A stretch of DNA of 64,000 bases from an uncultured SAR86 cluster bacterium. GTDB taxonomy: Bacteria > Pseudomonadota > Gammaproteobacteria > Magnimaribacterales > D2472. The notes beneath the pieces are model-generated. The model did not search any database. It was given only the letters and a program-made list of their open reading frames with translations, and was not told the origin of the DNA. The stretch covers positions 23,482 through 87,481 of the forward strand of contig CACHII010000004.1 in NCBI GenBank assembly GCA_902579825.1, in the 5' to 3' direction. The translations under genes were made by a program, and so were the position numbers. This document shows, piece by piece, positions 1-9,988 of the stretch. Position 1 is the first letter of the stretch. The number at the start of each line of letters is the position of its first letter.

Positions 1-1
1 G

Positions 2-403
2 AATTTTGTTTTAACAACCGAGTTAATTAATTCTAACAATGCAGAGATTTTTGCATCTAATATGGATGATGATTATTTATACAGTGAAGATATTGTTCAA
101 TCCATGTTAGTTCAAATTTCTGAAAATCCAATCTTGGATAAATTTTTTAATGATTTGGCATCACCTGAGGGATCTGAAATTTATTTCAAGCCTATTAGCG
201 ATTACGTTGATATCTCAGAACCAATCGATTTCTATACTATTTGTAAATCTGCATTAAACAAAGGCCAAACAGTTATAGGCTACCAGCTTGCGGACAATGA
301 ACATTTAAAAGAATTAGATTCTGGCATTGTAATTAACCCAGTAAAATCTGAAAAAAGATTTTTCAATACTGAGGATATGTTAATTGTTTTTGCTGACGAT
401 TAG
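2..403 (+). CDS. C-terminal part of a CASTOR/POLLUX-type ion channel (5' end outside window)
   Basis: The frame is open from base 2, so the start lies to the left and only the last 133 residues are visible. They look like the C-terminal regulatory (RCK-like) region of CASTOR/POLLUX/DMI1-type cation channels: a segment beginning TTELINSNNAE, then a helix-rich stretch around SEDIVQSMLVQISENPILD and LASPEGSEIYFKP, which matches the pattern seen after the second RCK module of that family. Such proteins are inner-membrane channels gated by soluble domains; no membrane segment is visible here. An internal ATG at 62 is not the likely start because the homologous sequence continues upstream of it. 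Family membership is recognised by pattern only. Confidence 0.6.
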   Translation, partial: NFVLTTELINSNNAEIFASNMDDDYLYSEDIVQSMLVQISENPILDKFFNDLASPEGSEIYFKPISDYVDISEPIDFYTICKSALNKGQTVIGYQLADNEHLKELDSGIVINPVKSEKRFFNTEDMLIVFADD

Positions 404-479
404 GCTTAAATAGCAACTATTACATTCCAAACATTTTTGTTACTTTCTGAATTTGAAGATGCTCAATTTTTTTTGAAAG

Positions 480-896
480 TTATAAATCTCCTTCTTTTCT
501 GACTTCACTTCTTCCAATTTCAAATTGCTCGCCATATCTTGCTTCAAGCTTTTTTTGATTTTCGCTAATAACCTCAAAAGGATCCAGATCAAGCGCAGCA
601 CAAGCTGTTACCCAATACCACATAATATCTCCAAGCTCTCTTTTCATATGAAAAATATTATCATCTGATGGGGGCTTACCTTGAAGAAACATTTTTTTAA
701 CTATTTCAACAAATTCACCTGTTTCACTTCCCAAACCAAGTGCTGCTGTGAGCAACCTAGGTGTTTTTATAGAAGAGCTATCTTCAATCTTATTAAAGCT
801 TTCTGATAGAGCCTCAAGATCTAGACTAGGATCACTAGTAACTTTTGTTACAAAATCTGTATAAGTATCAAAAAATTTTTTTACTTCTTTACTCAT
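480..896 (-). CDS. MazG-like nucleotide pyrophosphohydrolase
   Basis: A 138-residue all-alpha NTP pyrophosphohydrolase of the MazG-like type. The metal-binding pattern is visible as ETGEFVE (about residues 58–64) followed by RELGDIMWYW (about 86–95), and the C-terminal helix carries the ENQKKLEARYG signature. These enzymes hydrolyse (d)NTPs to monophosphate and pyrophosphate; the substrate cannot be read from the sequence. It is a single-domain form, much shorter than two-domain E. coli MazG and closer to phage and cyanobacterial versions. A GGGAG ribosome site precedes the ATG. It follows hexR on the same strand with a 20-nt gap, so the two may be co-transcribed. Confidence 0.85.
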   Translation of the reverse strand: MSKEVKKFFDTYTDFVTKVTSDPSLDLEALSESFNKIEDSSSIKTPRLLTAALGLGSETGEFVEIVKKMFLQGKPPSDDNIFHMKRELGDIMWYWVTACAALDLDPFEVISENQKKLEARYGEQFEIGRSEVRKEGDL

Positions 897-916
897 ATTT
901 TTCTCCCATTTTAATA

Positions 917-1762
917 TTAGTTGTCTACTTTTAAAGATCTTTGACTATCAGCAATATTATATAAATGATCTTGAGCTTCTGGTTTAAGCTGAGCAACTCC
1001 CATAGTTAAAACATCTATTACAGCAGTATAAGCAATTCTTGATGTTACAGGTTTAGAAATTCTATTATAAGATCCAACATTTATAGTTAAGGGAAAATCA
1101 CATATATTGGCCAGTGGAGTATCACCAGGCATTATTCCTATAACCTTAGCCCCATTTTTTCTTACAATTTTAATGCTTTCGATTAAAGCAGCAGTTGTAC
1201 CAGACTGAGATATCGCTACCACTACATCATCATTGCCAAGCGAATTCGCTGACATGAACTGCAAATGGGGATCAGATATATATGATGATGATATCTTCAA
1301 TCTAAAAAACTTATGCTGACCATCCATTGCTACAGGCGCCGATCCACCGAATGCATAAAACTCAACTCTCTGAGCATTGACTAAAGTTTCAATGGCATTC
1401 TCAAGTATATTTTGATCTATTTGTGAACGAACATTTAAAATTTCACTTATCGTGGTATCAAAAACTTTTTCACATAATTCATGAATGGAATCATCTTCTT
1501 TTATTTCGTACATTACGAAATAATCATCCGCAGCAAGTTGTTGCGATAGATTGATTTTTAATTCTTGAAATCCAGAGAATCCAATTGCTTTACAAAATCT
1601 TATTAGCGTCGGCTCGCTTATTCCCATTGCTTCTGAGGCCTCAGCTGTTTTCATGGTAATAATTGATTTTGGATCTTTTAAAATGAACTCTCCAACAACT
1701 TTTTCTGATTTTCTTAAATCAGGCAACGAATTTTTAATTTGTCTCAATAATTTTGTCGACAT
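917..1762 (-). CDS. hexR: RpiR/HexR-family transcriptional regulator
   Basis: 281 residues with the RpiR-family layout. An N-terminal winged helix-turn-helix (about 1–77, including TMKTAEASEAMGISEPTLIRF) is followed by a SIS sugar-phosphate-binding domain (about 120–255). Length and N-terminal sequence fit HexR, which in gammaproteobacteria senses 2-keto-3-deoxy-6-phosphogluconate and controls Entner–Doudoroff and central carbon genes. No ED gene is visible in this window, so the regulon is inferred from the family. It is divergent from uvrD with only 42 bp between starts, and that gap holds a 15-bp dyad that could be its own operator. Confidence 0.82.
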   Translation of the reverse strand: MSTKLLRQIKNSLPDLRKSEKVVGEFILKDPKSIITMKTAEASEAMGISEPTLIRFCKAIGFSGFQELKINLSQQLAADDYFVMYEIKEDDSIHELCEKVFDTTISEILNVRSQIDQNILENAIETLVNAQRVEFYAFGGSAPVAMDGQHKFFRLKISSSYISDPHLQFMSANSLGNDDVVVAISQSGTTAALIESIKIVRKNGAKVIGIMPGDTPLANICDFPLTINVGSYNRISKPVTSRIAYTAVIDVLTMGVAQLKPEAQDHLYNIADSQRSLKVDN

Positions 1763-1765
1763 AAG

Positions 1766-1780
1766 GTTAGAATATCTAAC
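1766..1780. promoter_or_regulatory. 15-bp perfect dyad between hexR and uvrD
   Basis: GTTAGAATATCTAAC reads as GTTAGA–ATA–TCTAAC, a perfect 6-bp inverted repeat with a 3-nt centre, extended by one G·T and one A–T pair. It lies 4–18 nt upstream of the hexR start and 25–39 nt upstream of the uvrD start. It is neither the published HexR box (TGTARTTWWATTACA-like) nor an E. coli LexA box. An operator role is inferred from symmetry and position alone. Confidence 0.35.
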
Positions 1781-1804
1781 TTAAACACAAAAATGAATCC
1801 CTAA

Positions 1805-3982
1805 ATGGATGTATCTCACATTTTAGATAATTTAAATGATGATCAGAGAAATGCTGTTACCTCTGAAAAGCAACATTTACTAGTTTTAGCTGGCGCCGGT
1901 TCAGGCAAAACACGTGTGCTTGTCCATAAGATTGCATGGGAAGTTGAGGCGCTTGGCAGAAATCCATCTTCAATAATGGCAGTTACTTTTACTAATAAAG
2001 CAGCCAACGAAATGCGTTCAAGAATTGAGGAGCTTCTTCAATCACCAATGTTAGATTCGTGGGTAGGAACTTTTCATGGCTTATCACATAAACTTTTAAA
2101 AAGATTTCATAAGGAAGCCGGTCTATCAAGCGGATTTACTATCTTGGATTCAGATGATCAACTAAGAATTATTAAAAGAATTTCAAAAGACCTTAGTTTA
2201 GATGAGGCAAATTGGCCAGCAAGACAAAGCCAATGGCAAATTAATACATGGAAGGATGATGGATATAGAAGTAAAGATGTCGACGAAAAGGGAGATTTTT
2301 ATACTGAAACTGTTAATAAAATATATAAAGAGTATGAGGAACTATGTATCAGAGACGATTTAGTAGATTTTGGAGAATTATTGTTAAAGTCTTATGAAGT
2401 GCTTTTAAATTCTCCTTCAGTAAAAGGTTTTTTTCAAACTAGGTTTAAATCTATTCTAATCGATGAATTTCAAGATACTAATACAATTCAATATAAATGG
2501 TTAAGAGAAATTGCTTCAAAAAAAGCAAATGTAACCGCAGTTGGAGATGATGATCAATCGATCTATGGCTGGAGAGGCGCAAAAGTAGAACATGTAAATT
2601 CATTTACTGATGATTATAAAAATACTGAAATAGTGAGACTAGAGCAAAATTATAGATCAACAAATGTAATTTTAAATGCGGCTAATGCCCTAATTGATAA
2701 CAATAAAGATAGACTTGGGAAGAATTTATGGACAGAAAAGCTTGAGGGTGAACAAATTATTTTATATCAAGCCTATAACGAACAAGATGAAGCTAGGTTT
2801 GTTGCAGATGTTTTAAAAGATTGGATGAGTAAAGGAGGAGCATATGAAGAAACCGCAGTGCTATATAGATCTAACGCTCAATCTAGGGCCCTAGAGGAAG
2901 CCCTTTTAAGAGTTAGCATTCCTTATAGAATATATGGTGGATTAAGGTTCTATGAGAGATTAGAAATTAAAAATGCAATCGCTTATCTTAAAATTATCTT
3001 TAACAACAAAGATAATCCATCTTTTGAGAGATCAATTTCAAATCCCACGAGAGGAGTTGGGGAAAAAACGCTTGGAAAGATTAGACAGGCTGCAAAGAAA
3101 TTTAATATTTCTTATATTAAAGCATCTGCCAAACTGATTGATGAGGGATCAATTGGTGGTAGAGGTGGAGCTGGTCTAAAAGACTATCTTGAGTTCATCA
3201 TTGGTTGCAAACAATTTATTGAAGAAAATACTTTATCTGAGCTAATGGAATTAATAATAAAAGAATCCGGCTTGTATGCTTATCATGCAAAAGAGGCAGG
3301 AGAAAAGGGTAAAACGAGAACAGAAAATTTAGAGGAACTTATTACTGCAACTAAGAACTTTGAACAAAGTATCAAAGATGAAAAAACAAATGTAGAAATT
3401 GCAGAGAGCTATCTTGATGTGATCTCTCTCGATTCTGGTGACAGACAAGCATCAGAACATGACGATGCAGCACAACTTATGACCATGCACTCAGCAAAAG
3501 GGTTAGAGTTTAAATTAGTTTTGTTAACTGGATTAGAAGAAAGTCTTTTTCCTCATGGCAGATCTATGGAGTCCGCCTCGCAATTAGAAGAAGAAAGAAG
3601 ACTGTGTTATGTAGCTATAACTAGAGCAATGGAAAAACTATATATCACGCATGCAGAATCAAGACGACTTCACGGAACAGATACTTTTAACCCTCCATCT
3701 AGATTTCTTCGTGAGATCCCTAAAGATCTTATTGATGAAATAAGACCTAGAGCCCAAACTAATATTCCTTATAATAGAAAAGGCTTCAATGAAACAAAAA
3801 TGGAGTTTGAGGAGGAGATAGGTATTGCGCTAGGCCAAAAAGTTAAACATAAAAAGTTTGGCGAAGGCATTGTTCTCAATTACGAAGGCTCAGGCGATTC
3901 TGCAAGAGTTCAAGTTAATTTTGATGAATCGGGAACAAAGTGGTTGGTAATGGCATATGCAAATCTTGAAAAATTACAATGA
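1805..3982 (+). CDS. uvrD: DNA helicase II UvrD
   Basis: 725 residues, colinear over its length with E. coli UvrD (720). Superfamily 1 helicase motifs are present: Walker A AGAGSGKT (29–36), TFTNKAA (Ia), DEFQDTN (II), GDDDQSIYGWRGA (III), LEQNYRS (IV), TMHSAKGLEF (V) and VAITRA (VI). A C-terminal Tudor-like tail (about residues 675–725, with KHKKFGEGIV) matches the RNA-polymerase-binding end of UvrD. It is a 3'-5' helicase acting in nucleotide excision repair, after UvrABC incision, and in mismatch repair. Its stop overlaps the start of the next gene by 4 nt (ATGA). Confidence 0.97.
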   Translation: MDVSHILDNLNDDQRNAVTSEKQHLLVLAGAGSGKTRVLVHKIAWEVEALGRNPSSIMAVTFTNKAANEMRSRIEELLQSPMLDSWVGTFHGLSHKLLKRFHKEAGLSSGFTILDSDDQLRIIKRISKDLSLDEANWPARQSQWQINTWKDDGYRSKDVDEKGDFYTETVNKIYKEYEELCIRDDLVDFGELLLKSYEVLLNSPSVKGFFQTRFKSILIDEFQDTNTIQYKWLREIASKKANVTAVGDDDQSIYGWRGAKVEHVNSFTDDYKNTEIVRLEQNYRSTNVILNAANALIDNNKDRLGKNLWTEKLEGEQIILYQAYNEQDEARFVADVLKDWMSKGGAYEETAVLYRSNAQSRALEEALLRVSIPYRIYGGLRFYERLEIKNAIAYLKIIFNNKDNPSFERSISNPTRGVGEKTLGKIRQAAKKFNISYIKASAKLIDEGSIGGRGGAGLKDYLEFIIGCKQFIEENTLSELMELIIKESGLYAYHAKEAGEKGKTRTENLEELITATKNFEQSIKDEKTNVEIAESYLDVISLDSGDRQASEHDDAAQLMTMHSAKGLEFKLVLLTGLEESLFPHGRSMESASQLEEERRLCYVAITRAMEKLYITHAESRRLHGTDTFNPPSRFLREIPKDLIDEIRPRAQTNIPYNRKGFNETKMEFEEEIGIALGQKVKHKKFGEGIVLNYEGSGDSARVQVNFDESGTKWLVMAYANLEKLQ

Positions 3983-5064
3983 AGAAATTTTTAATACTTT
4001 TTATCATTTTGGGCATTACCAGTTGCACAAACGAAACCTTAGATTCAGAAACTGTTTCCATAGATAAAGATAAAACCTATAACTGGAGACTAGTTACTTC
4101 CTGGCCAAAAAATTATCCTGGCCTTGGAATGGCGCCTGAAAGAATTGCTGATTTAGTTGAAGAGATGAGTGATGGTCAAATGACTATTACAGTTTACGGA
4201 GCTGAGGAACAGGTTCCAGCGTTTGGAGTATTTGATGCAGTATCCAGCGGCTCTCATCAAATGGGTCACAGTGGAGGTTACTTTTGGAAGGGAAAAGTTC
4301 CTGCTGCTCAATTTTTCACTAGTGTACCTTTTGGTCTTACAGCAGATGAAATTAACTCCTGGGTTAATAGGGGTGGAGGACTAGAATTATGGAGAGAGAT
4401 CTACGAACCGTTTAACATTTATCCTATTCCAGCTGGAAATACAGGCACCCAAATGTTTGGCTGGTTTAATAAAGAAATTAATTCCTTAGAAGATGTAAAA
4501 GGACTCAAAATGAGAATTCCTGGTATTGGCGGAGAAGTTTTGAAAGAAGCAGGCGGTATTCCAGTAACATTACCTGGCGGAGAGTTATTTACAGCTCTTC
4601 AAACAGGAGTTATTGATGCTACTGAATGGGTTGGTCCTTACAATGATTTAACATTTGGATTTCATCAGGCAGCAAAATATTATTATTATCCCGGCTGGCA
4701 TGAGCCAGGCCCCATGCTTGAATTAATCATTAATTTAGATGAATGGAATTCGTTACCAAAACATCTTCAAGTCATTATTGAGACAGCAACCAAAGCAGTT
4801 AATCAAGATATGCTTGATGAATATCTAGCTAAAAATAATCAAGCACTGACCGAATTAGTTGAAGTGCATGGAGTTGAGCTTAGAAGGTTGCCAGATGATG
4901 TTATTGAAGAGTTTAGAATGATCTCTGATCAGATTCTTGAAGAGTTAGCTCAAGAAGATGAAACCATAGCAAAAGTCTATAATTCCTACAAAAGCTTTAA
5001 AGAGGATGTGTCCGAATATCATAAGATTTCAGAGGATGCCTTCATTGAAGCAAGAAATAAATAG
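3979..5064 (+). CDS. TRAP transporter solute-binding lipoprotein (DctP/TakP-like)
   Basis: 361 residues with a lipoprotein signal ending ITSC (Cys16). The mature part is a DctP-type periplasmic binding protein: WRLVTSWPKNYPG near the start, KMRIPGIGGEVLKEAGG with the conserved Arg that salt-bridges a carboxylate ligand (about 176–192), and ALQTGVIDATEWVGPYND. It most resembles TakP-like binders of 2-oxo or hydroxy acids. The permease subunits are probably the dctQ/dctM pair at 12.9–14.7 kb on the other strand, an unusual separation. The start is coupled to uvrD through ATGA, and the stop overlaps lipB. Confidence 0.9.
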   Translation: MKKFLILFIILGITSCTNETLDSETVSIDKDKTYNWRLVTSWPKNYPGLGMAPERIADLVEEMSDGQMTITVYGAEEQVPAFGVFDAVSSGSHQMGHSGGYFWKGKVPAAQFFTSVPFGLTADEINSWVNRGGGLELWREIYEPFNIYPIPAGNTGTQMFGWFNKEINSLEDVKGLKMRIPGIGGEVLKEAGGIPVTLPGGELFTALQTGVIDATEWVGPYNDLTFGFHQAAKYYYYPGWHEPGPMLELIINLDEWNSLPKHLQVIIETATKAVNQDMLDEYLAKNNQALTELVEVHGVELRRLPDDVIEEFRMISDQILEELAQEDETIAKVYNSYKSFKEDVSEYHKISEDAFIEARNK

Positions 5065-5666
5065 TGCTTGAAGATTTAACTTTTAAATCTCTTGGGGTTG
5101 TAAATTATCACGAGACGCTTGATTTGATGAAGTCTCATATCCAACAAGCAGATTTTAATAATGAGATATGGTTGCTTGAACATCCTCCTATTTTTACTCT
5201 TGGTACCGCTGCAGATCAAAATCACATTTTAGATGCAAAAGATATTCCAGTAGTTCAGTCTGATAGAGGTGGCGAAGTTACTTATCATGGCCCAGGTCAA
5301 TTGGTAATCTATTTCTTGCTTGATGTAAAAAAGCTAAATTTTGGCCCTAAGAAATTAGTTAGTACTATCCAAGAATTTGTAAGAAATCTTTTAGCAGATC
5401 TATCGATCGATTGTAATTTTGTAGAGGGCGCACCAGGAGTATATGTAAATCAAAAGAAAATTGCGTCGATAGGTTTAAGAATATCTAAAGGAAAGTCTTA
5501 CCACGGCATTAGCATTAATTTTGATATGGATTTATCTCCTTTTAATCAAATCAATCCTTGCGGATATGAGGGGTTAGAAGTTACTCAGATAAAAGATTTA
5601 AATAAGCATGTTTCTAAATTACAATTAGAGAAAATGGTAATAAATTTACTTAAAACCATCTTTTAA
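5064..5666 (+). CDS. lipB: Octanoyltransferase LipB
   Basis: 200 residues. LipB moves the octanoyl group from acyl carrier protein to the lipoyl domains of 2-oxoacid dehydrogenases and the glycine cleavage H protein. The [13 protein letters not shown] motif (68–80), the lysine in KKIASIG (about 132) and the acyl-accepting cysteine in NPCG (166) are present. Start is GTG, sharing its first base with the upstream stop (TAGTG). lipA begins 2 nt after its stop, so the two lipoate genes form one unit. Confidence 0.95.
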   Translation: MLEDLTFKSLGVVNYHETLDLMKSHIQQADFNNEIWLLEHPPIFTLGTAADQNHILDAKDIPVVQSDRGGEVTYHGPGQLVIYFLLDVKKLNFGPKKLVSTIQEFVRNLLADLSIDCNFVEGAPGVYVNQKKIASIGLRISKGKSYHGISINFDMDLSPFNQINPCGYEGLEVTQIKDLNKHVSKLQLEKMVINLLKTIF

Positions 5667-5668
5667 TT

Positions 5669-6631
5669 ATGGAAATAATAGCAACAACTAAGATCACTAA
5701 TCGAGACGGCATTAAAGCCATTAAGAATGGTCAAAAAGCAAATAAGTATGCTGATATACCTACGCCTAAAAAACCTAGTTGGTTAAAAATTAAAGCTGAA
5801 TTCAATCCTAACTTTCAAAAAGTAAAAGAGCAGGTTAAAAGTAAGCAGTTGTATACCGTTTGTGAAGAAGCACATTGTCCTAATATTAGTGAGTGTTGGT
5901 CAGCTGGAACTGCTACGTTTATGTTAATGGGTTCGGTATGTACTAGGGCCTGCAAGTTTTGTTCAGTGGATACTGGTAATCCTAATGGATGGCTTGATAA
6001 GGATGAACCTATGAATACTGCCAAGGCAGTAGCAATCATGCATCTTAAGTATGTGGTGCTTACATCTGTAAATAGAGATGATCTTCCTGATGGAGGTGCT
6101 CAACATTTTGCAGACACAGTAAAACTGATAAAAGAATTAAATCCTAATACAGCTGTTGAAGCATTAACACCTGACTTTAAAGGCTTAACTTCATCCATCG
6201 ATACTTTAGTTAATTGTGGGTTAGAAGTTTTTGCCCAAAATATTGAAACAGTTGAAAGACTAACGCATCAAGTAAGAGATATCAGAGCAGGGTATCAACA
6301 AACATTAGATGTGCTTGCAGAATCGAAACGCATTAATCCAAAAGTCTTAACCAAAACTAGCATTATTCTTGGTCTTGGCGAGACAGATGAAGAAATAGAA
6401 AAGACCATGGATGATCTAATTGCTAATAAAGTAGACATTCTTACCATTGGACAATACCTAAGACCAACTAGAAATCACTATCCAATAGAGAGATGGGTAA
6501 CACCAGAAGAGTTTGAGCGATATAGAGAAATAGGTCTTAAGAAAGGATTTTTAGAGGTTGTCTCAGGACCCATGGTTCGTTCTAGCTATAGAGCTGAGAG
6601 AGCACTAGAAAAAAATAATGCAGGATTGTGA
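5669..6631 (+). CDS. lipA: Lipoyl synthase LipA
   Basis: 320 residues of the radical-SAM lipoyl synthase family, which inserts two sulfurs into the octanoyl chain attached by LipB. Both iron–sulfur motifs are complete: CX4CX5C (Cys65, Cys70, Cys76) for the auxiliary cluster and CX3CX2C (Cys91, Cys95, Cys98) for the SAM cluster. The C-terminal serine of RSSYRAE, a ligand of the auxiliary cluster in the family, is also present. It converges on the following unknown gene with a 6-nt gap. Confidence 0.97.
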   Translation: MEIIATTKITNRDGIKAIKNGQKANKYADIPTPKKPSWLKIKAEFNPNFQKVKEQVKSKQLYTVCEEAHCPNISECWSAGTATFMLMGSVCTRACKFCSVDTGNPNGWLDKDEPMNTAKAVAIMHLKYVVLTSVNRDDLPDGGAQHFADTVKLIKELNPNTAVEALTPDFKGLTSSIDTLVNCGLEVFAQNIETVERLTHQVRDIRAGYQQTLDVLAESKRINPKVLTKTSIILGLGETDEEIEKTMDDLIANKVDILTIGQYLRPTRNHYPIERWVTPEEFERYREIGLKKGFLEVVSGPMVRSSYRAERALEKNNAGL

Positions 6632-6637
6632 TATTTT

Positions 6638-9600
6638 TCATTGAGGCTTTATTTTTAGCACCTCATCGATATCTATTTCATCACCAATCCAGTTAGATAA
6701 CTTTGCAAATTCATAAAACCCTATTTTATGAATACCATGTGGGATTCTATAGTTACAAAGATCTTTTAATTTAATGTGATTTCCTGTTCTATCTTTAAGC
6801 CATTGAATTGCTGAATCTCTATCAATATTTCCTTCTTTAGTTATATTATGTAATTGACTATATTTTTTTAATTCCTTTTGTATTTTGTGTTTTTGTTTTG
6901 CTGTTAAATCCTTTGTTTTAATGCTCTCACCAAATAATTTTTTTCTAACCTTTTCCATATTTTCATTTTTATCATCTCTAATAAATTTAGTTACTGAAGA
7001 TTTTTTTACTAGATTATATTCATTAATGACTGATTTTAAGGAGTCATGATCATTTATGTAATGTGAAGAAACTTTCTTCGCTAAAACAGCCAATTCTTCT
7101 CTTGAAATACCTTGTTTCTTTTTAAGTTCAATGTTTGAGTAGGCTCGGGAGAAGTACCTTTTATTGTAATTAATATCATGAATATCAATCGACTTCATCA
7201 CCTTTAAATATTTTTGAATATTTTCAATGCTTTCAATAATTTCCTGAATAAATAGTATTTTATTTATTGGAAACAGTTCAGGATCTTCATCTTTAAAATT
7301 TTTTAGGTCAGAAATAGCAGAAAAGTCTTCATGAGCTATTTCGCTTGATTCTTTTTGAAACTCTTTAAATACTTTTATAGGTAACTCAAGATCATTTATT
7401 AGAACATCATAAGGATTATTCCGAAAATAAAAAAATGGATTAATTCCGTTGATGAATAAAACCGCTCTTGTGATAGAGTCCATGCATTTAGACATATAGA
7501 CTTCACAAGAAATATTTATTTTAAAAACAATAAATGAATAAAAAATAGATATTATTTCAAACAAGATATCTTTATTTTTATCAGCTTTTAATATTTTTAA
7601 ATTATTTTCATCTGAGACTGAATTCCCAAATACGCCTGCCATATCAGGCCTGATATGAATTAACAGAATTGCTTCACTTATTGTATTTTTTATTGAATTT
7701 ACCGCTCTGTCATCTATTTCATCATTACCCTTAACTTTATAAAATTTGTCAACAACATTAAAAATGTTATCACTTAAATATTGAATATTTACATAGTTTG
7801 GAAGCTCTTGTTTTAACTTTTTATTCAGAAGAGTTCTTGATTTATCCTTCCAGAATTTATTCTTATCGCCATCATTTGTATCGCAAATACTCTTCAAGAT
7901 TTCGCCTTTATAAATTAATTTACTATGAGTTAAAACCCAATTTCTGATAAAAGCCTTCTCATGTGTTTTTAGGTTCTTGTTTATTACTCGAAGATTATTT
8001 TTGTAATTGTCTGCTTGTATTTTTTCGCTTCTATTAAATAAGTCATCTTCACGTAATTTAGGAACAATTTTTGTTAAAATCTTTTCAATTTTATTAATAT
8101 TATTTTCTCCAAAAGGCTCAACTTCATCATCTTTAGATTTAGACAATTTATCATCCACGAAAAAATCAATCCCTTTGCCAAAGGCTAACATTTCATTTGA
8201 AAATAGTTTAAAAAAATTTTGACAAACAGAAGGTATATCCCAAATTATGTTAATGGTAGTTGCTTGTAATCTTTCTTTAATGTCTTCTTGATGTTCTTCT
8301 AAATGAGATTTAAAAAGACTTTTTGATTTATTTAATTTGGCTTTAATTTTTTTATATTCCTTAAATCTCTCTCTGCAATACTTTATTAACCCATAGTTAT
8401 CTCTTTTTTCTAGGTCAGCATAGTGTTTTTTCATTCCCCCATGCTTTGTAATTTCATCTTCATAGAAGGCTTGAAACTCGTAAGACAACCATTCTTTTAA
8501 TGAGTCGATAGATTTACGGTCTTTTTCGCTTAAATTTTTTAGTTCCTCGAAAAACTCTTTAATAAGTTTGTCAGAAATTTTTTTATGAATATTTAAATTA
8601 TCTGTTTTGGCTAAATCGTTTTCAGTAAAAAAGCCAGTCATAGATGTGCCCACAGTTTTTTCATGAAATGAATAATTAAGGAAGCTATTAGAATATATAT
8701 CTTTTATGATCTCAAATACTCTTCCATATGATTCATTTGGTTTCAATATATCACTAGATATCTTGCCATCTCCTTCTTTATAGAAATATGTTTTGTAATC
8801 ATAATGATCATCAGAATCTCTCTTAGATAAAGTAGTTTGAGTATTAGCAAAACGCCATCCATAAAAAAAATCTTCTCTTGAGCAGTCTTCGGCATAAACT
8901 ATAGAAGCGGATTCCTTATAGCCTTTCATAAGCTCGTAACAGACTTTTAGAGAATTTCTTAAATCAATATTTAATATATGATTTGTTTTTTCTAATGTTT
9001 GAATCTCACTAATTATTTTTAAATCTTCTTTATTTTCTTTGTAAAAACATTTTGAAAGGTCATATTTTTTTCTATTAACAATATCTGCAACATTATATGT
9101 AAACAGATTTTTAGTACTAAGTGGATCATCTGGATCAGCAGATTCGCGAGTAAATCTTCCAGACATGCCTTCTTGAAAATAATCAGGCGCCTCATTATCA
9201 ATTGGGAAATAATTTATCGGAGTGCTGCAAAAAACAGGAATATTTTTATGTATTTGCATACGCATTTCAAAAGGCTGTAATGATCCATTTATTTTTGTTT
9301 TTTTTATCATTGAAAGAAGAGCATTATAATCCGCAGAGATATCAGGCTCTGTTAAATGCCCAAGGGCTTTAACAGCTGCATTTAGATCAGATATTATTTT
9401 TGTTTCATTTTCTTGAATCTCAATATCAAAATCTAAACCTTCGAAATCATCAATATATGTCGCTGAAATATCAGCAATGAAATAAAGAGACTCATCATCA
9501 GTTTCCTGTACATAATTATAATGTTCATAATATTGAAGCATTAAATCTTTTTTATTTAGTTTTCCATTTATCTTTTTTAACAGATGACCTTTCTTAAGAT

Positions 9601-9988
9601 CATCATTTGCAAAGGAGATAATTTGTTTTTTTGTGCATTTATTTGAATAAAATCCTGGCTTATATGGGTAGCTGTCAGTTATGTCTTTAAATCTTTCTTC
9701 TCCCTTAGCATAATTTGTGTAAAATTGTTTTCTTATAATTTGCATAGATTTTTTATACTCAGATATCAATTCAGTTTTGTATTCCTTAGAGCTTAAGAAT
9801 TTGTTGAATTCTTTAATGTATTTATCTCTACTTTTAGAGACTCTCAAAAGAGATTTCGATAAATCTTTATATTGATTTTTATAATCAAATAGAGGAAATC
9901 TAATACCTTTATTTGGATAGGACCTTTCGATAAGAGCCTTAAAATTTTTTAAATCATTTTTTAGATCAAACTTATCTTTTTCTTGCAT
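6638..9988 (-). CDS. Very large protein of unknown family (1116 aa)
   Basis: A single uninterrupted frame of 1116 codons, the longest gene here, that I cannot assign to any family. It is very rich in Lys, Asp, Glu, Asn and Ile, with predicted helical and coiled-coil stretches, for example around residues 520–590 and near the C-terminus. There is no signal peptide, clear transmembrane block, P-loop, HExxH or nuclease signature that I can see. The last ~60 residues (from about DSAIQWLKDRTGNHIKLKD) look like a small compact domain. It sits between lipA and a run of small unknown genes on the opposite strand. The start is ATG at 9988 with no strong ribosome site. The length without stop codons in AT-rich DNA supports a real coding gene. 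Confidence 0.8.
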   Translation of the reverse strand: MQEKDKFDLKNDLKNFKALIERSYPNKGIRFPLFDYKNQYKDLSKSLLRVSKSRDKYIKEFNKFLSSKEYKTELISEYKKSMQIIRKQFYTNYAKGEERFKDITDSYPYKPGFYSNKCTKKQIISFANDDLKKGHLLKKINGKLNKKDLMLQYYEHYNYVQETDDESLYFIADISATYIDDFEGLDFDIEIQENETKIISDLNAAVKALGHLTEPDISADYNALLSMIKKTKINGSLQPFEMRMQIHKNIPVFCSTPINYFPIDNEAPDYFQEGMSGRFTRESADPDDPLSTKNLFTYNVADIVNRKKYDLSKCFYKENKEDLKIISEIQTLEKTNHILNIDLRNSLKVCYELMKGYKESASIVYAEDCSREDFFYGWRFANTQTTLSKRDSDDHYDYKTYFYKEGDGKISSDILKPNESYGRVFEIIKDIYSNSFLNYSFHEKTVGTSMTGFFTENDLAKTDNLNIHKKISDKLIKEFFEELKNLSEKDRKSIDSLKEWLSYEFQAFYEDEITKHGGMKKHYADLEKRDNYGLIKYCRERFKEYKKIKAKLNKSKSLFKSHLEEHQEDIKERLQATTINIIWDIPSVCQNFFKLFSNEMLAFGKGIDFFVDDKLSKSKDDEVEPFGENNINKIEKILTKIVPKLREDDLFNRSEKIQADNYKNNLRVINKNLKTHEKAFIRNWVLTHSKLIYKGEILKSICDTNDGDKNKFWKDKSRTLLNKKLKQELPNYVNIQYLSDNIFNVVDKFYKVKGNDEIDDRAVNSIKNTISEAILLIHIRPDMAGVFGNSVSDENNLKILKADKNKDILFEIISIFYSFIVFKINISCEVYMSKCMDSITRAVLFINGINPFFYFRNNPYDVLINDLELPIKVFKEFQKESSEIAHEDFSAISDLKNFKDEDPELFPINKILFIQEIIESIENIQKYLKVMKSIDIHDINYNKRYFSRAYSNIELKKKQGISREELAVLAKKVSSHYINDHDSLKSVINEYNLVKKSSVTKFIRDDKNENMEKVRKKLFGESIKTKDLTAKQKHKIQKELKKYSQLHNITKEGNIDRDSAIQWLKDRTGNHIKLKDLCNYRIPHGIHKIGFYEFAKLSNWIGDEIDIDEVLKIKPQ

